A stretch of 5,054 nt of DNA from an uncultured Phycisphaerae bacterium (GTDB taxonomy: Bacteria; Planctomycetota; Phycisphaerae; Sedimentisphaerales; Anaerohalosphaeraceae). Below are positions 1-5,054 of this stretch, piece after piece; within the stretch, counting starts at the first letter, position 1, and each line of letters begins with the position of its first letter. The position numbers were made by a program, and so were the translations under genes. Where the stretch lies: positions 1 to 5,054 of the forward strand of contig CALKKA010000071.1 in the NCBI GenBank assembly GCA_937995495.1. The letters run 5' to 3'. The notes beneath the pieces were generated by a model. It saw only the letters and a list, made by a program, of their open reading frames with translations. It was not told the DNA's origin and did no database searches.

Positions 1-815
1 GTCAGGGTCAAAGACGTCTGGCGATTGAAGTAATAGGTGGCACCGGCGACCAGCGGAAACGCGCGGTCCTCACCGACACCGTCAGGGGCAACGCCTTTGT
101 CGTCCAAACGAAAACGGAGTTTTTCGTAACGGCCGCCAAAATTGAACAACCATTGTTCGTCAGGACGCCAATACAGGAAGAGGCCGGGACCCGCTGTTGC
201 ACTCTCACCGCGACCCGTCCCAAAACTCAGTGTATCGGAAATTTTCCAGTCGATCAGAAATATCGGAAAAACAAAGGGATCATCTTCAATCTGCGACAGA
301 ACGCCGAGACCGGGACCCATTGTCAGGTTATCATTGATTTTGCGACTGGCGCCCACAAGAGCCCCTCCGGAAATGCCATCGCCGAAGTCGGCCCCGTCTT
401 CGGTGACAGAGCGTATCGTGGGGAATGCATACATCGTCCAGTCGTCATTGAGGCCCATTCTAATCGGAACGGTAAATCCTATTGAATGAATGTCATCCCA
501 GGGTTTTAACGCAGCGATGCCTTCGCTTCCTGAGAAACTGTAATCGGTGTAGTTATAGCCAAATGAGAATCCATAGCTATTGCTTTGGTCAATACTATTG
601 ATCATGGATATTTTGGCCATGAAACGGTCAATCTCAAATTCTCCGCCATCATCAATATCTGTTTTAAACTGATTATAGTATCCCGCGGAGGCAGAAGGAG
701 TCCAGCCTTCTTTAAAAGGCGGACCGGAGTATTTCGGGGTCTCTTCAGCCATCGCTGGAAATGAAACACATAAGAATCCGATCGATAGACTTAAAAACAC
801 TGTTTTAATCGACAT
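1..815 (-). CDS. Exported beta-barrel-like (putative outer-membrane) protein, 3' end cut off by window edge
   Basis: The frame is open from an ATG at 815 down to base 1 with no stop, giving at least 271 residues; the C-terminus lies outside the window. Residues 1-23 form a clear Sec signal peptide: a Lys near the N-terminus, a hydrophobic core, and AMA before a predicted cut ahead of EETPKYSG. The mature part is rich in Gly, aromatic residues and alternating polar/hydrophobic stretches (for example GFSFGYNYTDYSFSG and GATYYFNRQTSLTL), as expected for amphipathic outer-membrane strands. A possible Shine-Dalgarno AGGGA lies at 826-830, 10 bases before the start. The general pattern recalls the DUF6268-type outer-membrane proteins, but that link is from memory and weak. 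No enzymatic motif is seen. It is divergent from the photolyase operon, so a functional link is not implied. The coding call is firm; the specific role is unknown. Confidence 0.85.
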   Translation of the reverse strand, partial: MSIKTVFLSLSIGFLCVSFPAMAEETPKYSGPPFKEGWTPSASAGYYNQFKTDIDDGGEFEIDRFMAKISMINSIDQSNSYGFSFGYNYTDYSFSGSEGIAALKPWDDIHSIGFTVPIRMGLNDDWTMYAFPTIRSVTEDGADFGDGISGGALVGASRKINDNLTMGPGLGVLSQIEDDPFVFPIFLIDWKISDTLSFGTGRGESATAGPGLFLYWRPDEQWLFNFGGRYEKLRFRLDDKGVAPDGVGEDRAFPLVAGATYYFNRQTSLTL

Positions 816-863
816 TGACTTCGGTTCCCTGTTATAAAACCCAAATCTTTCTTCACTCAATCC

Positions 864-893
864 TGTATCACATTCAGTCTATCGACAAAACAA
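864..893 (-). promoter_or_regulatory. Weak candidate promoter for the leftward exported-protein gene
   Basis: On the minus strand TTGTTT (888-893) and GATACA (864-869) are separated by 18 bases, a loose match to sigma70 -35 and -10 boxes. It would leave a leader of roughly 40 bases before the ATG at 815. A second pair, TTGAGT (855-860) and TATAAC (831-836), is also 18 bases apart, but its start point would cut into the likely ribosome binding site. Both are by-eye matches only. Confidence 0.25.
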
Positions 894-922
894 TGAGTTT
901 TCAAAGAAAAAAAAGGTTTCAC

Positions 923-950
923 TTGCCATACTCCGACAATAAAGGATAAT
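923..950 (+). promoter_or_regulatory. Sigma70-like promoter for the photolyase operon
   Basis: TTGCCA (923-928) and GATAAT (945-950) each match five of six bases of the TTGACA and TATAAT consensus and are 16 bases apart. An A-rich tract (903-914) lies just upstream of the -35 box and could act as an UP-like element. Transcription would begin near 957, giving a leader of about 87 bases to the ATG at 1044. If this is right, the AAAGGA at 941-946 is part of the promoter rather than a ribosome binding site, which affects the start choice of the next gene. Confidence 0.5.
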
Positions 951-1043
951 GGCTTGGTAATGGCAGCATCATGTAATGAACGGCCGCTTTTTGTCATTCA
1001 GTTACCCAGAGCGACAACGCCAGATTCAGCAGAGAAAAACAAA

Positions 1044-2411
1044 ATGATCCAGAAGACGCGAGTAGAAAGTCTCAACAGCAACCCTTTAAAAAAGGGCCGG
1101 TATGTTCTTTACTGGATGCAGACCGGTCAACGGGCCGAGTACAATCATGCACTTGAATACGCAACCTTCAAAGCCAATCAATTAAAGCTCCCCCTGGTCG
1201 TTGTTTTTGGGATTACAGACTCATACCCGGAAGCTAATCTGAGGCATTACGCGTTTATGTTTGAGGGGTTGGTGGATGTCCAAAAAGGATTAGCAAAAAA
1301 GGGAATCAAGTTGGTAATCAGGCACCAATCGCCGGAACTGGCCGCAATAGACGTTTCCGAGAAGGCTTCGATGGTTGTCGTTGATGGCGGTCATACTCGA
1401 CTTCAATGGAAATGGCGGCAGGATGCGGCCCAACAAATCGATTGTTTATTAGAGCAAGTCGAAACCAATCTGATTGTTCCAATCAGGGAAGTCTCTGATA
1501 AAGAAAATTACTCCGCGGGCACCTTAAGACCTCGAATCCATAGAAAACTATCCGAATACCTCATTCCGATCCGGCACCGTAGGCCACGGCTCAGCAGTCT
1601 CGACATGAACATTAAGAGCTTTGACGTGAACGATATCGAACATGCGTTATCACAGCTCACTATCGACAGAAGTGTCGGCCGAGTCACAACATTTAAGGGG
1701 GGTACGAGCCGGGCAAAAAAAAGATTAAACGCTTTTATCAAAAACAAACTGGATCGTTACGGCGATCTGCGGAATAACCCCTCTCTTGATGCGACTTCCA
1801 ACATGAGTCCATACCTGCATTTTGGTCAGATCTCGCCTTTGTATATCGCACTAAAAGTGATGCAATCTGACCGTCCCGGAAAAGAGGGCTATTTGGAAGA
1901 ACTTATTGTCAGACGAGAGCTCAGCTACAACATGGTTTATTACAACCGTCATTACGACAGGTTTTCATGCCTGCCTCCATGGGCGAGAAATACGCTGAAT
2001 TTACACGCCCGCGACAAACGGGACTATATTTATACCCTGGAAGAATTTGAAAATGCCAAAACGCATGACCCCTACTGGAACGCTGCTCAAAAAGAGATGG
2101 TGGTCACAGGGAAAATGCATGGTTATATGAGAATGTACTGGGGCAAGAAAATTCTTGAATGGACGAAAAGTCCGCGACAGGGCTATAAGATCGCCCTTTA
2201 TCTAAACAATAAATATGAACTTGACGGCCGGGATCCCAATGGCTTTGCAGGGGTTGCCTGGTGCTTTGGTAAGCACGACAGGGCCTGGTCAGAGCGTAAG
2301 GTGTTCGGCAAAGTCAGATATATGAATGCCGCCGGTCTTAAGCGAAAGTTCGACGCCGAGGCCTATGTTGATAAGATCAAACAACTGCAAACAAGACAAG
2401 AAATATCTTAA
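1044..2411 (+). CDS. phr: Class II CPD photolyase (deoxyribodipyrimidine photo-lyase)
   Basis: A cytoplasmic FAD flavoenzyme that uses blue/near-UV light to split cyclobutane pyrimidine dimers in DNA. From ATG 1044 it is 455 residues, normal for class II. The N-terminal antenna/Rossmann part starts with GRYVLYWMQTGQRAEYNHAL and includes LRHYAFM; the FAD/DNA-binding half carries SPYLHFGQISP, EELIVRREL, and the class II signature YELDGRDPNGFAG...KHDRAWSERKVFGKVRYMN. Counting from ATG 1044, Trp345, Trp366 and Trp373 are spaced 21 and 7 apart, matching the electron-transfer triad W360/W381/W388 of Methanosarcina mazei class II photolyase. Asn388 falls where N403 lies and Glu286 where the active-site E301 lies, so the enzyme looks intact. 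The frame is open up to TTG 954 (also ATG 960), which would add 30 or 28 residues without recognisable homology. I prefer 1044 because MIQKTRVESLNSNPLKKG looks like a normal family N-terminus and the promoter overlaps the upstream starts; its own Shine-Dalgarno is weak (AGAG near 1031). First gene of the likely operon. Confidence 0.96.
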   Translation: MIQKTRVESLNSNPLKKGRYVLYWMQTGQRAEYNHALEYATFKANQLKLPLVVVFGITDSYPEANLRHYAFMFEGLVDVQKGLAKKGIKLVIRHQSPELAAIDVSEKASMVVVDGGHTRLQWKWRQDAAQQIDCLLEQVETNLIVPIREVSDKENYSAGTLRPRIHRKLSEYLIPIRHRRPRLSSLDMNIKSFDVNDIEHALSQLTIDRSVGRVTTFKGGTSRAKKRLNAFIKNKLDRYGDLRNNPSLDATSNMSPYLHFGQISPLYIALKVMQSDRPGKEGYLEELIVRRELSYNMVYYNRHYDRFSCLPPWARNTLNLHARDKRDYIYTLEEFENAKTHDPYWNAAQKEMVVTGKMHGYMRMYWGKKILEWTKSPRQGYKIALYLNNKYELDGRDPNGFAGVAWCFGKHDRAWSERKVFGKVRYMNAAGLKRKFDAEAYVDKIKQLQTRQEIS

Positions 2412-2412
2412 C

Positions 2413-2417
2413 AAAGG
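2413..2417 (+). promoter_or_regulatory. Ribosome binding site of the CIA30-domain gene
   Basis: AAAGG sits 7 bases before the ATG at 2425, just after the photolyase stop. It fixes this ATG as the start, although the frame is open further upstream (to about 2326) inside the photolyase gene. The signal peptide beginning exactly at this ATG gives independent support. Confidence 0.7.
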
Positions 2418-2424
2418 CAGAATC

Positions 2425-3555
2425 ATGAAAAAAAATAGCTTTATAGCCTCCGCCGTTGCAGTCTTACTGTGCTGTTCCCTGTCGCAAGCTCATAAGCCGA
2501 TCTTTACCAATGAAAAAGGGATCGACCCGGAAACCGCGGTGCGCGTTGATCGGCCGGAGCTATCACAGGTTATCTACAGACAACTTAACAAGGATATCCA
2601 GCAGTTTTGGCTAACAGTCGATGCCCAGAAAGACTTTGAGCTATTGGTACAAATTGGAATTCCCGTCATTGACAGATTGAAAACATTCCGGCCGTCCCTT
2701 GCGGTTCTGGGTCCGGGTCTGCCCGAGATCTCCTTGCCTTTTATCCTTCCCAAGGACACGGGGGGAATCCATTATTTGACGAAGGAGGAGGAACGACGCT
2801 TTTTCCATGAGCATTATACTCAAACCGATTCCTGGATTCTTCGTACCGAAACGGTCCGCCTTCCTGTCTCTGGAAAATATTATGTTGTTGTGTACAGTCC
2901 CTCCCAACAAGATGGAAAGTTCTGGGTTTCCATCGGCGATCAGGAAGAATTCACTCAGTCCGACTGGGGGAATTTTGAGGAATGGAAAAAAAAGATCCAA
3001 AAGTTCCATGAAGTCAGTGCAGGTCAACCGGCGACTCTGAGTATTGATGATTTTTCAGATCCGAACCACATTTCATCACTGGGGACTCCATGGAGACTCG
3101 TAACCGACGGAGTCATGGGAGGCGTCTCTGAGGGTCATTACGATTTTGGTCAGGATGATTCCTTCCGGTATCTCACTATGAGCGGGACTGTTTCACTCGA
3201 AAACAACGGGGGGTTTGTTCAAGTTGCTTTACCGCTGGTACGCAAGTCAAAAGCACTGGACGCAAGCCCCTATTCAGGCATTCGGTTTTGGGCCAAGGGA
3301 AATGGTGAGCCATATTATGTACATCTGAAAAATGACCAAACCCGGTTGCCATGGCAATATTACTCGGCGGCTTTCACGCCGTCTGAAAAGTGGCAACGCA
3401 TCGAAATCGCTTTCGATCAATTTGAGCCTCAGGCGTTGAGCGGAAACTTGAAAGTTGAAAACCTGTCACAAATAGCCATCGTTGGGGCAAAGAAAGCTCA
3501 TCAAATTGATCTCTATGTGGGCCCCTTGGAATTTTATTGCAATAAGGCTGACTAG
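2425..3555 (+). CDS. Exported protein with N-terminal beta-rich domain and C-terminal CIA30 (NDUFAF1-like) domain
   Basis: 376 residues. Residues 1-22 are a Sec signal peptide (MKKNSF, hydrophobic core, SQA before HKPIF). The core has a Cys pair but no good lipobox, so a soluble periplasmic protein is most likely. Residues about 30-175 look like a beta-sandwich: FWLTVDAQKDFELLVQIG, then a hydrophobic segment around LAVLGPGLPEISLPF, then TETVRLPVSGKYYVVVYSP...GKFWVSIGDQEEF, which resembles exported jelly-roll sensor or binding modules; I cannot name the family. Residues about 208-371 form the CIA30 domain: IDDFSD, WRLVTDGVMGGVSEG, SGTVSLENNGGFVQV, YSGIRFWAKGNG, and the closing IDLYVGPLEFY. In mitochondria CIA30/NDUFAF1 is a complex I assembly factor; bacterial homologues are mostly uncharacterised, so that role should not be transferred. 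The gene begins 13 bases after the photolyase stop and is followed 27 bases later by the SDR gene, indicating co-expression. Confidence 0.93.
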   Translation: MKKNSFIASAVAVLLCCSLSQAHKPIFTNEKGIDPETAVRVDRPELSQVIYRQLNKDIQQFWLTVDAQKDFELLVQIGIPVIDRLKTFRPSLAVLGPGLPEISLPFILPKDTGGIHYLTKEEERRFFHEHYTQTDSWILRTETVRLPVSGKYYVVVYSPSQQDGKFWVSIGDQEEFTQSDWGNFEEWKKKIQKFHEVSAGQPATLSIDDFSDPNHISSLGTPWRLVTDGVMGGVSEGHYDFGQDDSFRYLTMSGTVSLENNGGFVQVALPLVRKSKALDASPYSGIRFWAKGNGEPYYVHLKNDQTRLPWQYYSAAFTPSEKWQRIEIAFDQFEPQALSGNLKVENLSQIAIVGAKKAHQIDLYVGPLEFYCNKAD

Positions 3556-3582
3556 AAGCCGTTTGGCTAGATTTTGAAAAGA

Positions 3583-5046
3583 ATGGATAAAAAAAGAAAA
3601 ATCCTGGTCACTGGAGCCACCGGATACATCGGAAGCCATTTAGTTCCACGCTTGCTGGATGAGGGCTATGATGTGCGTGTCATGGTGCGTCAGTTTAAAA
3701 AACTCCAGAATTTTGATTGGAAAAAAAACGTTGAGGTGATAGAGGCCGATGCCTTGAACCCGGACTCTCTGAACCAGGCACTGGAAGGGATCTCCTTTGC
3801 TTATTATCTTATTCACAGCATGGCGGCTGGAAGGGATTTTGAGAAAAGAGACTGCCAGGCTGCATTAAACTTTGCCGAAGCAGCAAAGACTGAGGGGCTT
3901 GAACGCATCCTTTATCTGGGGGGCCTTGGAGACAGTCAATCCGAGCTCTCTTCTCATCTTAGATCACGCCAAGAGGTGGGAGCCATCCTGGCAGATTCGG
4001 GTATACCCGTTACCGAATTCAGGGCCGGAATCATTGTCGGGGCAGGAAGTCTTTCATTTGAAATGATCCGATACCTTACCGAGCGTGTTCCTTTGATGGT
4101 TTGTCCCAAATGGGTCTTTACAAAGACACAACCGATTTCGATCAATGACGTCCTCCGTTATTTGACCGGTGCCCTCCTCAACAGTGACTCTGTCGGTCGG
4201 GTCATCGAGATCGGGGGCAAAGACATATTGACCTATAGAGACTTAATGCTCGTTTATGCTAAGCAAAGGGGTTTAAAGCGATTTATTATCCGTGTACCGG
4301 TTTTAACACCCAAACTATCATCTTATTGGGTTCATCTGGTGACGCCGATCCCTTCTTCAATGGCGGTTCCTTTAATTAAAGGATTAAAAAACGAGGTGGT
4401 TGTTCAAAACACTGATGCGGCTCAAATATTTCCGAACATACACCCTGAAAGTTATGCGACATCGATCGCCGGTGCTTTAGATAAACTTCACCCATACAAA
4501 CTCTCGATGCCTACAAAAGTTAAGCGTCGTTCCATGCATTTGAGACTTCCTCAATTCTGTCTTCAATGGGAGGGGATGATAATTGAATCGCGAAGTATCA
4601 AAGTCGATGTTGAGCCTAAGCACATTTTTCATGTTCTTGAAACAATGGGTGGAGAAAAGGGGTGGTGGGGTTTGGAGAGGATGTGGCGCCTTCGAGGGTG
4701 GACCGATCGTTTAGCAGGCGGCGAAGGCTTTGTCCGCAAGCGATCTAATCGGCACACAATTGAAGTTGGAGATCAAATTGATTTCTTAGATATTGAGAAT
4801 GTCATTCAATCGGAAGAATTACTGCTTAAGGTCCGGTTTAAGCTGCCCGGTGAAGGATGGATGCAATTTAAGATCCATTCGGAAGATCCGCAAGGATCAC
4901 GCTTTACATTCAGCGTCTTTTTTGCCCCAAAGGGGCTTTGGGGAATTTCTTACTGGTATTCCCTGCTGCCTTTTCATCGATTGTTTTTTAACATTCTGTT
5001 AAAGAATCTTCTGATCGAAGCCAATGGAGTTCGTGATAATGGTTAA
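3583..5046 (+). CDS. Atypical SDR NAD(P)-binding protein with C-terminal DUF2867 domain (YbjT-like)
   Basis: 487 residues from ATG 3583. A TTG nine bases upstream (3574) would only add MKR, and neither start has a strong Shine-Dalgarno; AAAAGA directly precedes the ATG. Residues 6-17 (KILVTGATGYIG) carry the TGxxGxxG dinucleotide-binding loop of a Rossmann fold, followed by the basic stretch VRVMVRQ, a usual place for NADP preference, and EADALNPDSL. Where classical SDRs have YxxxK, this protein appears to have His125-Leu-Arg-Ser-Arg129, so it is probably not a standard dehydrogenase. Residues about 350-482 form a DUF2867 domain: GWWGLERMWRLRGWTDRLAGG, VGDQIDFLDIE, LPGEGWMQFKI, FFAPKGLWGISYWYSLLPFH. 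Length and domain order match E. coli YbjT (about 476 residues, uncharacterised). No signal peptide is present, so it is cytoplasmic, perhaps membrane-associated through the aromatic C-terminal part. Last visible gene of the operon; only eight bases follow, so the operon end is not seen. Substrate unknown. Confidence 0.94.
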   Translation: MDKKRKILVTGATGYIGSHLVPRLLDEGYDVRVMVRQFKKLQNFDWKKNVEVIEADALNPDSLNQALEGISFAYYLIHSMAAGRDFEKRDCQAALNFAEAAKTEGLERILYLGGLGDSQSELSSHLRSRQEVGAILADSGIPVTEFRAGIIVGAGSLSFEMIRYLTERVPLMVCPKWVFTKTQPISINDVLRYLTGALLNSDSVGRVIEIGGKDILTYRDLMLVYAKQRGLKRFIIRVPVLTPKLSSYWVHLVTPIPSSMAVPLIKGLKNEVVVQNTDAAQIFPNIHPESYATSIAGALDKLHPYKLSMPTKVKRRSMHLRLPQFCLQWEGMIIESRSIKVDVEPKHIFHVLETMGGEKGWWGLERMWRLRGWTDRLAGGEGFVRKRSNRHTIEVGDQIDFLDIENVIQSEELLLKVRFKLPGEGWMQFKIHSEDPQGSRFTFSVFFAPKGLWGISYWYSLLPFHRLFFNILLKNLLIEANGVRDNG

Positions 5047-5054
5047 TTTTTATT

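Larger units (their letters stand above)
816..1043. other. Divergent intergenic region
   Basis: This 228-base stretch separates the leftward exported-protein gene from the photolyase operon. It holds the two promoter candidates listed, an A-rich tract (903-914), and an imperfect 15-base palindrome at 863-877 (CTGTATCACATTCAG, one mismatch between arms) that could be an operator. The part from 957 to 1043 is translatable in frame with the photolyase, but I interpret it as 5' leader. No rho-independent terminator or RNA gene is evident. Confidence 0.6.

Noticed and set aside
142..489. Two overlapping plus-strand open frames of about 110-115 codons
   Set aside because: They lie antisense to the exported-protein gene, whose minus-strand frame has a signal peptide and coherent composition; the plus-strand products show no motif and lack a convincing ribosome binding site.
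949..960. Mini-ORF of three codons (ATG GCT TGG TAA) whose stop overlaps ATG 960, as a possible leader peptide
   Set aside because: Its start coincides with the -10 box of the likely promoter, so it would probably not be transcribed in full; three codons are too few to support a call.
2440..2472. Cys pair in the signal peptide core of the CIA30-domain protein as a lipoprotein cleavage site
   Set aside because: The residues before the Cys (VLL, or LLC for the second one) lack the small residue expected at -1 of a lipobox, while SQA just downstream is a good signal peptidase I site.
2641..3027. Minus-strand open frame of 128 codons within the CIA30-domain gene
   Set aside because: It is the antisense shadow of a gene with strong domain evidence and has no recognisable protein features.
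3557..3568. Small inverted repeat AGCC-GTTT-GGCT in the gap before the SDR gene, followed by a short T run, as a possible terminator
   Set aside because: The stem is only 4 base pairs and the T run is 4 bases; this is too weak for a rho-independent terminator between genes spaced as an operon.

Overview
The window suggests a Gram-negative bacterium of moderate GC content. One gene encodes an exported, probably outer-membrane, beta-rich protein, and another encodes a periplasmic-type protein with a classic signal peptide. I cannot assign the taxon from the sequence alone. No RNA genes, mobile elements, CRISPR arrays or long repeats are visible, and nearly all of the window is coding.

Layout: (1) positions 1-815, minus strand, hold the 5' part of a gene for an exported beta-barrel-like protein that runs off the left edge. 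(2) Positions 816-1043 are a divergent intergenic region with a good sigma70-like promoter reading right and a weaker candidate reading left. (3) Positions 1044-2411, plus strand, encode a complete class II CPD photolyase. (4) Positions 2425-3555 encode an exported two-domain protein whose C-terminal half is a CIA30 (NDUFAF1-like) domain. (5) Positions 3583-5046 encode an atypical SDR / NAD(P)-binding protein with a C-terminal DUF2867 domain, similar in architecture to E. coli YbjT.

The three plus-strand genes are separated by only 13 and 27 bases with no convincing terminator between them, so they probably form one operon behind the promoter at 923-950. Photolyase genes next to atypical SDR genes are typical of bacterial light- or photo-oxidative-stress clusters. 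The pairing of a CIA30 domain with an atypical SDR also recalls the plant chloroplast proteins HCF173 (SDR plus CIA30 in one chain) and HCF244 (SDR). The most interesting points are the exported CIA30 protein with an unassigned N-terminal domain, its linkage to the SDR and photolyase genes, and a promoter that overlaps the apparent ribosome binding site of the longer photolyase reading frame, which supports the shorter start.
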